From the NCBI GenBank assembly GCA_907165275.2, contig OU015660.1, forward strand, positions 6,884,501 to 6,948,500: DNA of 64,000 bases, given 5' to 3'. Within the stretch, counting starts at the first letter, position 1. Each line of letters begins with the position of its first letter. This stretch comes from Zygaena filipendulae. Its lineage: Eukaryota > Arthropoda > Insecta > Lepidoptera > Zygaenidae. Position numbers and translations under genes: made by a program. The notes under the pieces were generated by a model, which was given only the letters and a program-made list of their open reading frames with translations, was not told the DNA's origin and did no database searches. Below, one piece after another: positions 1 through 11,970 of this stretch.

Positions 1-350
1 ACCAAATTCATTGGGTGGTACCTACATTTTCAAGCATTTCCATGAAATCTGTCTAAATATTAGGGACATTGTTTTCACAACAAGCACAGGCAAGTGGAAA
101 GTACGCTACGTTTAAATGGTGGCCCATTGTTGTTCTTTAATTAGCAACCCTTGTGTAGCCAAAATTAGTGGCGGAAAAAAATACTGGAAACTGAGGCTTT
201 ACCACAACTGAAGGTAGTGTCGGTTGGTTTGGGAAATAGCGGCAGAACTAATCCTAACATATTATTCTACTATGCGCGCGTATGTATGTGTGTGCATGCT
301 TATGCGTATATGCGTGAGTGCGTGCTTTAAAAATCACACAAATCTTAATA

Positions 351-545
351 ATCCTTAGAATATTATAAATGCGAATATGAATTTCTTTGTATTTTTGTTT
401 GTTTGTTACGCTTTCACGCCTTAACTATAATACCTACTCGACTCGGCATCATGAAATTTTGCATAATATACTTCGTAGTCAAGAGTAGAAAAAAAAAAAC
501 AAAGGGTAGGTAGGTATTTTTATCCAGGAAATCCCACGTCCGATA
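351..545 (-). repeat. R1 dispersed repeat, partial copy
   Basis: R1 is my local name for the most abundant repeat here, about 190-210 bp. Read on its own strand it runs ACTAGCTGTTCCCCGCGG, TTTCACCCGCGGTAATTTCG, TTCCCGCGGGAATTCCGG, GATAAAAAGTACCCTATG, a TTGCGTGATTGAGTAACAAA stretch and ATTTATAATATTAGTAGGAT. It looks like a SINE or the 3' tail of an RTE-type LINE, common in Lepidoptera. This copy has only the ATAATATT half and a decayed middle. Confidence 0.6.
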
Positions 546-619
546 TGCGTAGTTATAATATTATTTTGAGATTATTCATTAGGACTCTTACAATGACTAA
601 ATTCGCCATAAAAATCGCA

Positions 620-776
620 TCTACACGGTGAAATTTTCACCAATTCGCACAATTGAGAATTTTACTATGGAAATGACGGGCATTGCCATAGCAAAATTCT
701 CAGTAGTGTTAGTAAAGACGGATTCTAAAATGCGTCCATGTAGATAAATTTCAATACGACAATTTCACCGTGTAGT
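620..776. mobile_element. Short inverted-repeat element (MITE-like)
   Basis: The ends are CTACACGGTGAAATT and AATTTCACCGTGTAG. An inner inverted pair, GAGAATTTTACTATGG and CCATAGCAAAATTCTC, makes the unit foldable. No coding capacity. Confidence 0.6.
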
Positions 777-793
777 AAGAAATTGATAGAGGA

Positions 794-832
794 ATATATG
801 AAATAGATTAAATACTTAATCTATTTCATATA
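794..832. repeat. Perfect hairpin
   Basis: ATATATGAAATAGATTAA and its complement are separated by a few bases. It sits between the 620-776 element and an R1 copy. Confidence 0.5.
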
Positions 833-834
833 TA

Positions 835-1025
835 TCTTAATATATATAAATCACGTGTCACGTTGTTTGTCCGCGATAGACTCCGAAACTACTGAACGGA
901 TTTTGATAAAATTTTGTAACCATTTATAATATGGTCCAACTTAAAAGATAGGATAGTTTTTATCCCGGAATTCCCGCGGGAACTGCGAAATTACTGCGGA
1001 TGAAATCGCGGGGGACAGCTAGTTA
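835..1025 (-). repeat. R1 repeat, subtype b
   Basis: It ends CGGGGGACAGCTAGTT. The other end is TAAATCACGTGTCACGTTG then TTTGTCCGCGATAGACTCC, which differs from the main R1 tail and is shared with 28405-28605. Confidence 0.7.
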
Positions 1026-2820
1026 ATATATATTTTAAACGAAAAGTCCCAGAATAGTCCTCGCCTTAAAATATAAGTATTATACAAATAAAACAAAAGT
1101 ATTATACCCAGGCAGCTAGGCACACAAATAACAAATCTTTTACAGAAATGACAGATACGAGCTTCACTGCAATATTAAAAAGAAAAAATGTCATATTGCA
1201 GGATCATGAGGAATTTACGTGATGTTGTTTTGACACGAGCGAACTACCTACATTACGATATTATGTTTATCGAATAACTTACCTACTGTTTTCTGCGGTT
1301 TCACCCGCGTTAATCTGAACTCCGTGAAATCCGTATTTCCATAAACCTACCACCTGCCTACCTGACGAATTTCAGCTTTCGCTAATATATACTAATTAAA
1401 TAATCTAATACATATATATACGAATTTGAGTTAAATTCGGTTGCTTCATTCCGTCTGAAATTTTGGTATAAGTACCTACTGAGGTTTTTAGCCCTCGATT
1501 ATGATATTGTGGTCAAATTGTTCGAGTCTGTAGCATCGGTTAGTTAACTTTAACTTGTGTAATTTGGCGAGATAGGAGTGAACAGTATTGATTTGCAACC
1601 TGTCTGTCTATAGGAGAAGGATAACTTCAAAATTCGTAATTAACTGGCCTTGCAACAATGATGCGTTGAATGAGATAAATAGATTGAGAAACCTGTCCAG
1701 CGATAACTAAAAAGTAAAAAATAAATTAAAGTAAAAAAACTTTTTTAAAACAAGCTTTTATTTAAATGCGCTAAAAATAATAAAATAAAGTTTCCTTTAA
1801 AACCTATGATATTCCCGAATATCATAGGTATGCACAGAATAAAAGTGGTTGCATGAATTTTGACGTTTATGATCACAGGAAACGACAAAAATATTTTCTG
1901 ATTGAAAGCAACATCCTGTTTTTCCAGTGCGGTAAACATGTTGACTACAGTTAAACCGAAAATAGGTTCACTCTAAAATGTAATAAAAAGTAGGTAATTT
2001 ATTCTTGAAAGAGATTGCAAAGTGCGAGATATGATGTGAATCTGGTTGAAATAATTAATTTAGCAAATTTTCACACAATATTTTTTTGTTTCCCAACTCT
2101 TTCACAATTTGTATTTACTGCCATGTAGGTACTGTTACCAGCGGTGTTTAATGAGGTTTGTGGGGTTAATATATGTTATAATGAGTGTAATTTTAATTAG
2201 TCACATAAGTTACATTATTAAATTTAAGTATGTGTTACCTGTATCATAAATATTTAGTATGAATTACTTTACCGTGGGAAGTTTCGTGCGCTTGCATTCA
2301 CTTTTAAGTAACTCGTTGACAACTACCAAGATAACATGGATACGACCTAACTACATTCTATCGAAATATTTACTTGCACCACAGCGGGATCAATTAAATT
2401 GATAGAGACACACCAGTTCATCAAAGAAAAGAGACAAACCTATGTTAAAGCCACTGTTTTCTCTCTCTATCACTATGTTTGCACCGATACGAGTTCATCC
2501 TATATACCTACTACGAGTTACGACTTACGACCCTATGTTCGCGTTAACGATGATTTCGAAACGTAATGTCACATTTACCTGCTATATTTGTAAATGTTAT
2601 TTCTACAATTCCAATACGAGGTATCATGCTTTTGATTTTAATAGGATACCTACTTGAATCGATTACTTACGCACTCTGTTTATTAAACTTTAAACTGGAG
2701 CAAAAATTCATACCTACCAATTAACATTTAAAACCATGTATTCATAATATAATCCTTTATAAATAAAATAGGTAAATAAAAAGAAATATCTGTAATATCG
2801 AGATAGCGGCTATTGAGCTT
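1026..2820. other. Intergenic, AT-rich, no gene seen
   Basis: It contains a small R1-like scrap near 1290-1345 and a clean 13-bp-arm hairpin at 1802-1829 (CCTATGATATTC and GAATATCATAGG). Short ORFs here have no recognisable content. Confidence 0.6.
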
Positions 2821-3180
2821 ATATACATCGTGTTAATGAATTAACTGAAAACTAGGAAGTAGTTTGCTCAGAATCAACTAGCGAATCGATCGCACTATGT
2901 TTTAATATTGGTTATATTTTTCACTTTTACTATCCCCTGTCTAAATTATTTATAATACAATATTTGGCGCGTACGCCGCGCCGCCTGCATCAAAAAATTC
3001 GAACCGATAGGTGCGGCGTAGCGCTTGGAGTTTCGTAGATAGGTCACCTCCAAACTTATGTTGAATAACTTTTAAAGTATTAATTTTTTCGACATTAAAT
3101 ATATTTAATCATATTTTTGTTTATTTTTTTGAAATGAGGTGTATCAGGTTTTCAGTTAATTCATTAACACGTTGTATATG
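2821..3180. mobile_element. MITE-2, copy 1
   Basis: 360 bp with inverted ends of about 32 bp (core GTTAATGAATTAACTGAAAA). The inside is AT-rich apart from a GCGCGTACGCCGCGCCGCC patch. A second copy at 41525-41881 shares both ends and the GC patch. Non-coding, so it must be moved by an enzyme encoded elsewhere. Confidence 0.8.
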
Positions 3181-3199
3181 TAGAATGGGTGGGCATGAT

Positions 3200-3291
3200 A
3201 ACGGGGTATAAAAATCAAAATTCTATATAGTCCGTCAGCTAGATTAGTAAAAAAATAAATAATAGACACGTATTTTTTGCTTTTTCAAATG
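3200..3291. mobile_element. MITE-1 fragment
   Basis: It has AAAATCAAAATTCTA, TAGTCCGTCAG and ACACGTATTTTTTGCTTTTT in the same order as the full MITE-1 copies, then breaks off into an R1-like repeat. Confidence 0.7.
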
Positions 3292-3600
3292 TCTCTCTGT
3301 CACTCTGTTTGTTCCGGCTAATTTCTGAAACGGCTGGACCGATTGTAACGGGACTTTCAGTTGCAGATAGCTAAGGATACAAGGAATAACTTAAGCTACT
3401 TTTATTTTAGAAAAACATAGTTCCTGTGGGAATTCCGAAACTCACGCTGGTGATTCTCCGAAACGGTTGAACCAATTTTGAAGTGACTTTCATTGCTAAT
3501 TAGCTGATGTTATAAGAAGTAAATTAAACTATTTTGGAGTGTGTGTGGAAACTCCGAAAATAACGCGAGTGAAACTGCGGGGAACAGCTAGTAGGTAATA
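3292..3600 (-). repeat. Two joined R1-like copies
   Basis: It ends CGGGGAACAGCTAGTAGG. The phrase CTGAAACGGCTGGACCGATT and its variant CCGAAACGGTTGAACCAATT occur twice, showing a dimer of diverged units. Confidence 0.6.
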
Positions 3601-5536
3601 TTATATCTTTGAAGTTAAACTGTATGATTTGAGGTTTAACTTAGATCATTAACATGATTTATGATTGTTGAGTGTTACTGTTATATTTTATGCCATTGTT
3701 TAATTAGCTCGTAATGGGTTTTTTGAATTCAACAGAATGGCATAATCGCCTTGTGATTAAGCTCATTATTACACAATTGAAAAATATTATAAACTGTATA
3801 TAAAGGATAAGTAAGTACCTAAATTTGTAACCGTTTGCTGCGAATAATGGCTTAGGTGCTATTATATAATGAAGATCGTTTATCTTATGTACCTATATTT
3901 AGCGTAGCATATTTTATACAAATAATAATTAACCGATTGAGGAAAATCAATTCGCAATGCGACCCGTCACCCGATATACTCTCGTTTGGATAATAATATT
4001 ATGTCATCGGAATCGGTTATTGTGTACGTATTTATATAATATAGCTATGCCACGTAGTTTCACCCGCTTGAATTTCGGAATTCCGTATTCGGAGTATCGT
4101 GTTTTCTTAGCCTAATAAGTTAAGTAAGAGTCCCGTTAGAATCGGTCCCGCCATTTTAAAGATTAGCCAAAACAAAACGACAGTTAGACAGACACAAATT
4201 TAAAAAATAGTACATTGTTATCCTAGGGGTGAAAGTAAGTCTTTCTCCCGAGGATAACACTGTGCTTTTCATTACGAATGCAAGGAAAGTGAAAATAAAA
4301 ATAGAAATTAGCTAAAGAAAAAAAATTGTGAATTTTATTTTACATAAATCAACCATTAGGTGTGCTACTGGCCAGTAAGTATTCCCCTATGACATAAAAA
4401 AAAACTTGAGTTTCTGCAGTATCCAGCTGTCAGTTGAAAGCGATTCTCCCTAGGGCTGAAAAGGGTTACTTTCAACCCGCTTCTCAGGCAACTTCAGACC
4501 TACTTTCCGAGTATGAGTAATGAAAAGATCTTTTTATGTAAGTTACCGTAGGATTATGTACTTTCATATTATGCATTTAGTGAACAGCTGTTAATTTAAA
4601 ATTACAAACATACACTAATTTAATTTATTTATATGTAGGCATAGATAATCTTAATATATGTATTAGATAGGTAATATTGCAGTAATCAAAGTCAAACTGC
4701 CAATTTTAAATAAGTTGACAATAGTCAAATCATTTATTCACATCTCAGAAGTTATTCTTCTGATATTCAAATTAGGCCCATAATGTGGCTTTTTTTGACG
4801 TCAATAAAATTACAGTTTACAGTAGACAGCACACATAAAATATCCACCCTTCACAGCTTCCTAGTGCTATGGCTGAAGAGAAGAAGCTGCGCAACAAACT
4901 CTACAGCAGCACGCTCTCAGTTTAAAATTATAATATATGTAATATTAGTAATAAAACATAATAAATATAATAAAACATTACATAGATTGTATTTATATAA
5001 AACGCATAGATATATAGATACCATTTTACAAATGGTGAGTTTGGTAGGTATACCAAAAACAAAAATGCTATGGGTGGGTAGTCGTTCACCTAAAACTGGT
5101 ACCATTTGACTCTTTTGTGGTTACTATTTAAACCTAACCTAACTATTGGGGTGCACGCAAATGAAAAACAAATTTTTTTGCATTATATCTAAATAATACC
5201 GGACGTTTGCACACGGACGAATCATACAATTTGGCTGCGACATAATATAATACATGCCAAGATTGGGGATAACGAAGGCACTTATTTGTGTGTAGTCATT
5301 GATATACCATGTGTGTAGTACATAAATTGTGTATCAAGGGCAGAAAACATGCTATTTTATCCGAGACAATATAATTATTCGCTGGAGCCAAAGGCGAGGA
5401 TGGATATAATTCGAGGATGAAATTAGTTTTATTCCAAAGTAAACACACTTTGCTTTTTATTTACATTAAATTTACATTACACATACAATATTGTGAATAA
5501 TTATATAATTATGTATAAGTTGTCAAATTTATGCTA
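3601..5536. other. Intergenic with repeat scraps
   Basis: It holds an R1-like head at 4053-4150 (GTTTCACCCGCTTGAATTTC) and a LINE-type 3' tail at about 4353-4409 (CCCCTATGACATAAAAAAAA). ORFs at 4783-5109 have no protein features that I recognise. Confidence 0.5.
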
Positions 5537-5728
5537 ATCCTTACTAATATTATAAATGCGAAAGTGAGTTTGTTTGTTACGCTTTCACGCCAACGGCTGA
5601 ACCGATCATCACGAAATTTTATCATGCACGTTAACAGGAGTACAGAGAACGACATAGGGTACTTTTATCCTGGAATTCCCGTGGAACCTCCGAAATTACC
5701 GTGGGTGAAACCACGGGCAACAGCTAGT
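5537..5728 (-). repeat. R1 repeat, full-length copy
   Basis: It runs from ATCCTTACTAATATTATAAA to CACGGGCAACAGCTAGT with the usual middle. Confidence 0.8.
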
Positions 5729-5890
5729 ATGTATTATAAAAAGGAAATTTTAGTGATTTTGTATGTTTGTAACGAATAAACTCAAAAACTAGTGGACCGA
5801 TTCCAAAAATTGAGTGACATAGGGTACCTACTTTTATCCCGAATTTCTCACAGGAACTCCAAAATTAGCGCGGCTGAATATCCGTCTAAT
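5729..5890 (-). repeat. R1-like decayed copy abutting the previous one
   Basis: It has AACTCAAAAACTAGTGGACC, then GACATAGGGTACC and GGAACTCCAAAATTAGCGCG. It lacks a clean end. Confidence 0.5.
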
Positions 5891-6794
5891 AATTTAAAAC
5901 ATATTTTATACGGGTATTTCTGTTTTAATGAAATGAAATTATTTTGGGCACGCCAAAAAAACATTGTCAAACATTGTTATGGTTATAGTTGATGCAAATA
6001 TTACCAAATAAACAACAGTTATAAAATAGTAGATAGGTGTATTGCTTTTTTTGTACAATATACCTATAATATTATTAAAGCAGCTATGGTCGAATGGACC
6101 TGAAGGTGGTGACTGTTCAGTCCACATGAATCCACTTAACAATTTTGTTTTTATAAGTTACACACACACATCATCGTTTTTTTCTCTGCATTTTATAATT
6201 ATGCATGAAAGGTGAATCATGCGTTGCCTCCTATTGCAAAGCAATCCGGTGTCATGTAGGTCGTTACACCCAATAACTTCATGCTCTATTGCTACTCCAA
6301 GGATAAAAAAATGATAGATATGACTTTCATATTAGCAAACTCTGATTCATAAACAACCTCGCTCAAAATAAAACGAAGATTTAACAATGGTGTAACACAA
6401 GCGATATTAACTGGTGCTGTTGGAAAAAATTATTTATTATTTTAATTAAGGCAATATTTGTTAGGATATGAGATACCTACTGGCTGTGAACTTACGTGAA
6501 TTTAGGGATTCCTTTCAGAATCCTTTATTTCAGGATAAAAAGCATCCCATATTATTATCTAATAGATACTGTAGCTTTCTATCAGTGACTTAGTTTCTGA
6601 GATTCTGTCCTACAAATAAATATTTCCTCTATATTATATTTATTTATTTTTATTTTTCGTTTATTTTGGACAACAGCTACAAGTACATATAATAATTCTA
6701 GGTTTCAAGATTACAGTATTTGCCAATGATAACTTACTGTAAAGAAAACAAAGTGGAAATATTTACTCGTAGTAATACATTAGTAAAATTATTG
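5891..6794. other. Intergenic, no feature recognised
   Basis: AT-rich; the short ORFs have no family resemblance. Confidence 0.5.
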
Positions 6795-7130
6795 CAATTG
6801 GCTACTTGACAAAAAAATTTTTTTTAGTCCGTCGTGTAGATTAGTAAAAAATATTGGACACGTATTTTTTCTTTTTTTACGTAATCAAAAAATAACAGAG
6901 ATACATTGAGTTGAAATTTCGCGTGACGTCACAACTCTGTGCGGTTTGTATGGCGCTTATAATGAATATTGACGTCACGAGCCCCCCACCCTAAACTTTA
7001 ATGCGCTTTATCTATGTTCATTTTCATTAAATTGAAAAAGCAAAAAATACGTGTCTATTATTTTTTTTATTTTCTAACTGACGGACTAATTAGAATTTTG
7101 ATTTTCATACCTTGGAGAATACCCAATTGG
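6795..7130. mobile_element. MITE-1, full copy with two CRE-like sites
   Basis: The ends are inverted: CAATTGGCTACTTGAC against the complement of GGAGAATACCCAATTGG. Inside these, TTAGTCCGTC and GACGGACTAA form a second inverted pair. The middle holds GTGACGTCAC (6923-6932) and TGACGTCACG near 6970. Non-coding. Confidence 0.8.
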
Positions 7131-7326
7131 TGAAACGTGTATAGGTACCGATGAAATGACTGAAAAAGGAAAACAAGTTCATAATCATAATTATCAGTGT
7201 CTACGTGCATAAGAAGAACCTACCTAGAACTTAAAACAACAAGAAGTTTAAAAAAAATCGTAATACCTACCAATGCTGAAGTGGGCATATCCGCAAATCC
7301 GCATTTTACTTCATCTATATTTAATG

Positions 7327-7537
7327 GTGTTCCCCGCGGTTTCACCCGCGTTAATTTCAGAGTTCCCGCGGGAATTCCGGGTTAAAAAGTACCCTATGTG
7401 TTAATCTGATGTATAAGCTATATTATTGTAAAGTTTTATTTAAATCCATCCAGTAGTTTTTGTGTGAATGAGTAACAAACATCCATCCCTCCATCCATCC
7501 ATACATTCTTACAAATTTTCGCGTTTATAATATTAGT
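7327..7537 (+). repeat. R1 repeat, full-length copy with CATC microsatellite
   Basis: TGTTCCCCGCGGTTTCACCC to TTTATAATATTAGT, with a (CATC)n stretch before the tail. Confidence 0.8.
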
Positions 7538-7905
7538 CGAATATCGTTACTTGAAAAAGGACGTAACCAAATTATAATAGTAAAATCGAAATGAATGAAT
7601 TGGTCCTACGTAATTCTTTACTTACATTACAAATGTACAAACAAATTGAGAGTGATGTGGGTCTGTAGAAACTTTTCCGAGTCCAACGACTCTACGATAA
7701 AAGCTCGGAGGACACACACCGCGACAAATAGGACCTCATAGTTGGGTATAGGGTATTTTCTTCTCTGGGTGTCATATTATTACGGGTCGGAAACAGAATT
7801 AAGTTACTCAGCAGCAGGTAACTCACCTTTGCATATAAAACAGTTTGGTGCTTATAACTTTTGTACCTACCTTTATAGCGGATGAGAAATAAACATTTAC
7901 CTACT

Positions 7906-8075
7906 AGTAACAGTTTCACCTGCTTGAATTTCGGGATTAATATCGAATTACTTTATGTAATAAAACTAAATTAAAATCGTTTTAATCCAGTTGATACATA
8001 TTTTATCAGCTGTAGGTATACTAACGTATATCCGTTCAGCCAGTTATGCGTTATTGAATAACAAACATTTAAACT
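7906..8075 (+). repeat. R1 repeat, decayed copy
   Basis: ACTAGTAACAGTTTCACCTG, TTGAATTTCGGGATT, then a GTTCAGCCAGTTATGCG tail. Confidence 0.5.
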
Positions 8076-8868
8076 TTCATAATATTTATTATATTGTTTT
8101 TAATAATAGCCAATAGGGGACTTGGATGTTTTGTAATTTCAAATAGTACGAGTCGGAATCTACATTAGAAAACGTTCAGAACGTTTATTTATTTATATTT
8201 ATAGCTAAAAGAAGTTAAATGTGAAAAAAATAATGCTAAATCCTAAAACTCTGCTAAGTAAAGGATCTAAAGAAAAACCATTCGCATTACATACTGTCAA
8301 ATAAATCGCAAATCCTAATTGTTTTATTTTTCCTTTATTGTACCTACTTACCTACTTTTTTCTTATCCCTTTTCGTCAATAAACCTTGAATTTACATAAT
8401 TATTATACTTATGTACCTACCAAGGAATTGAAGTACGCTGTACGACACGAATATGATGACCTACCATTTCCTATCTCAGTTTGGTGGCATCGATTTTACT
8501 GGTGGATGATTTGTTATTAATGTGGACCTTGCTTCAGCAGACATGTATAATGTACATTGTATAATAGTACCTATCTGCTTACATCTCGTAAGATTATGAA
8601 ATCGCCATGCCGTGATCCATAAAACCTTGGGTCGGCCTCACAGTGGGCGACTCTATTTGAAAGTTCCTTCATTAAGTGCGTAGATGCATCAATGGCTCTA
8701 CTTTAATTTAAAGCGTGTAATTTTGTAAAAAAAAAATTCTAACATTTATACTTTAAGCCACAGGATAAAAACCTACAGTTGGTTGACTCCTTTTATTTAA
8801 ACTTCGTCTAAATTCAAAGTAGTTTACGTTACTTGTCAAGCAGAAATCGAAATTATAAGAAGGATCTG
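8076..8868. other. Intergenic, no feature recognised
   Basis: AT-rich with poly-A runs and no coding signal. Confidence 0.5.
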
Positions 8869-8965
8869 AACCGATTGGGGTTGACTAACACAGTGACTCC
8901 TACGCCAGATCGCGGGTTCGATTGAATAGTTGGCTTCCGGGTGGTATAACCTTAAACGGACAAAT
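8869..8965 (+). repeat. Possible tRNA-derived SINE fragment
   Basis: ACGCCAGATCGCGGGTTCGAT carries a B-box-like GGTTCGATT and resembles the SINE heads at 22772 and 40290. The A box is poorly preserved. Confidence 0.35.
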
Positions 8966-9095
8966 AATCTGGACAAGTCAAAGAAAAAAGAAAGAAAGAA
9001 ACTACATTTATTTCAGCACAACACACAAGAAAAACAAAGTCGTATTAATAACAAACGTATGGGACATTTTATCAGTAGTTATTATTATTATTACT

Positions 9096-9294
9096 AGCAG
9101 TGCCCCGCGGTTTCACCCACGGTAATTTTGGAGTTCACGCGAGAATTCCGGGATAAAAAGTACCCTATGTCCTTCTCTGTACCCCTGACAGCGTGCATGC
9201 CAAATTTCATCCAAATCCATTCAGCCATTTTTGCGTGATTGAGTAACAAACATCCAAACATCCACACTTTCACATCTATAATATTAGTAGGATT
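9096..9294 (+). repeat. R1 repeat, full-length copy
   Basis: ACTAGCAGTGCCCCGCGG to TATAATATTAGTAGGATT, with all internal blocks including CATGCCAAATTTCATCCAAA. Confidence 0.85.
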
Positions 9295-9877
9295 ATATTA
9301 GCTTAGGCTTATGTTCGAGCTCTTTGTCTAATAGTAATTGCTCATTTTCGGCGATAGAGAAGTTTAAAATCAAAATGACCTTAAACAATGTTGATTTCTA
9401 TACCTAAATTAATTGACTTTACTAACCTTATTTGAAACTTATAATCTCTAAATACAATTTAGCTTATATACCTAAGCTAAAAGCTTATGTTAGAGATAGG
9501 TCTTACAGCTGTTATTGTTTTTCTGTAGAAATCACAGGATTTAGGGTAGGTATTTCATATTAAACATTTTCCGCATACTTTTTATACGGATTAGGAATTT
9601 TCTTTCTCCTTGGAACAAATATTGTGGCTATAGTATAATAGTTATTAATATGCATTGCGAATGTTATATTAAGTATAAAAAATAAAACTTGTACGTTATC
9701 ACGCTTCGAATTTATTACCGAAATCATTAAACAGAGAACATAAATAGTAGTTTTTTTTATTTATTGCCACCCCCGCTGACAATTACCACTTTATAGAAAG
9801 TTATGTAATAAATAATAATAATAATATCCATGAATTATTAGTTTCTGTAGTACGCCCACATTTTCCGTTCCACATGT

Positions 9878-9905
9878 TAGGTACCTACAATATTGTAGGT
9901 ACCTA
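9878..9905. repeat. 28-bp perfect palindrome
   Basis: TAGGTACCTACAAT followed directly by its reverse complement. It is built from the TACCTA string common throughout this genome. Confidence 0.6.
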
Positions 9906-10084
9906 TAAGTTCATGCTTGTCTCTCTCAGAGCTAATCAAAGTTTATGGAACTTGTCGTGGTTTTTGCGCATCTCTTTCACATCCATAACAACACCTATTC
10001 TTTGTTCATCATACGTCTTCGCATACCCTAATATATAGTATGTAGAAATTGAAATGATTTGTTTTCGTTTTTTTTATTATTTAA

Positions 10085-10210
10085 AAGTTTTACTAGACGT
10101 TTGATCACAGCTCACCTGATGTTGAGTGACGGTGTAGTGGTCGAATATTGTATTCACAACTAGCCTTGGAAAGGAACAGACCCTCAAAGCGATTCTGCCA
10201 GAAAACTCTA
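10085..10210 (-). repeat. LINE 3'-tail fragment (CR1-like)
   Basis: Read on the - strand it contains CACTCAACATCAGGTGAGCT, the 'ATCAGGTG' ending of CR1-like insect LINEs, also seen on the + strand at 21300. Confidence 0.4.
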
Positions 10211-10393
10211 TACTATTTAGTATTTATTGTACGCGACAGATTATAAACTATAATAAACCATTATAATAAATTATTATAAACCTTTGGTAGCTAGCCATCT
10301 AGGGACGGCGAACCACCAAGCTATGATTTGCTCTCGATGTTTTCCTATCCCTACTGCTCAAACTCGTTGTTGGGAATAGTGCTCATGACCTGT

Positions 10394-10529
10394 GGCCGTA
10401 TTTTTGATTCGTTTGAATTACTTTCACACACGGAATCGCGAATGCTCATACATTCTTTAAGCGTTCGCATGCGAATCTTTCAATTCCGTGTGCAAAGGTA
10501 ATTAATTCAAACGATTCAAAATACGGCCC
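10394..10529. mobile_element. Palindromic MITE-like element
   Basis: The arms are GGCCGTATTTTTGATTCG and TTTCACACACGGAAT, answered by ATTCCGTGTGCAAAGG and CGATTCAAAATACGGCC. About 136 bp, foldable over nearly its full length. Confidence 0.7.
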
Positions 10530-11057
10530 ATGCGACCCGTCGTGATTCAAACGCATCATTGAGCTGTCACTGCGTTGTAACATTTTTAACACACATTGAC
10601 TTTGAATTAGTTTTCAGTACAGTAATTAAGTGGTGGAATCCGTGAATGTTACAGAGCTCGTGTAAAACGAAGTCTCTGTCAACACAGCTCACCTACTTAC
10701 GGCAGTTGATGTCTAAGGGAGTGGCACAAAGTTTAATAATAACGCAAAGGTGGCTAGAAACTGAGGGTGGCGGGTGGCTTATATCTAAGCAATTCGTTGC
10801 GACACGATCTCGGTGTAACAGAAATGCATTTATTTAAAAGTTTAGGTACCTATTGCTCAAAAAATGCAAACGGAAAAATATTTCAACCAAATATCGTTGT
10901 AGCTCAGTTTCGATTTAGTTTAGCAGGTTCAGTCCATAAGTGTATGAGGACTGATACGAGTAAATTCTATGTTGGTCACTGAAGGTTATCTTTAAAACGT
11001 ATATTCGTATCTCGTTTTTTAGCTTTTTGCAATAACGTATTTTACGGTGCGGCATAG
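10530..11057. other. Intergenic, no feature recognised
   Basis: Two overlapping short ORFs near 10646-10982 look random. Confidence 0.5.
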
Positions 11058-11237
11058 AATCCTTACTAATATTATAAATGCGAAAGTGTGTTTGTTTGTT
11101 ACGCTTCCACGCCTCAACAGCTCAACCGATCATCATGAAATTTTGGATACATGTTTTTTCAGGGATACAGAGAAAGCCATAGGGCACTTTTTATCCCGGG
11201 GTCCCTTCTCCGAAATTACCGCGGGGAACAGCTAGTT
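11058..11237 (-). repeat. R1 repeat, slightly shortened copy
   Basis: AATCCTTACTAATATTATAA to CGCGGGGAACAGCTAGTT, lacking part of the CCCGCGGG block. Confidence 0.8.
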
Positions 11238-11797
11238 ATAGTGTAAAACCGCATTCAGCAAACGCAGCGTCATAGAATTTCAAGTAACATTTTATTATAT
11301 ATGCTGCTCGCGCAACATTGATATGTGCTTCTTCTTCTTCTTTAATAATGGCGTCTATTATAATTTGCCAATGACAATGTTTCTTAATAATAAAAATATC
11401 TTCATCTACTTCTTCAATTATAGCGAAACGCCAATGACAATGTCAGATTGTTCCCCCAAGTTAAAACATGGCTCTCTTGAAAGCCAGTTTCCTGCTCAGG
11501 GTCCATAATAGATGCTGAAAAGTGACCGAAATAACGAAGACAACGTGACACGCGTGTTTTCGGTATGGCTTTCACTCGTCAACAACCATATGTGCTTCTA
11601 TTTATCGTACGCAATTTTGAATGAAACAAACGCCATATGTGCATAAGTACCTACACTTTTCTTTTTAATCTTAGTCGAAAGGCCAAAAGGTTGCGGTGAA
11701 ATCTGAATGGAAAGTAGGGTTTTTGTTTGACTCGGTACAAACGCTGTGTTATGACGGGCGTTACAATTTTTTACTTCTTTAAAAGAAATAAGTGGGT

Positions 11798-11970
11798 ACT
11801 AGCTCTTCCCCGCGGTTTCACCCGTGGTAATTTTGGAGTTCTCGCGGGAATTCCCGGATAAAAAGTACCCGGTTTCCTTCTTGGTAGCTTTGAGGCGTGA
11901 AGGCGTGAAAGCGTAACAAACAAATAAAAATTTATAATTTTTCGCATTTATAATAAACAGTAAGGATTTA
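11798..11970 (+). repeat. R1 repeat copy
   Basis: ACTAGCTCTTCCCCGCGG to TTCGCATTTATAATAAACAG; the middle is shortened. Confidence 0.75.
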
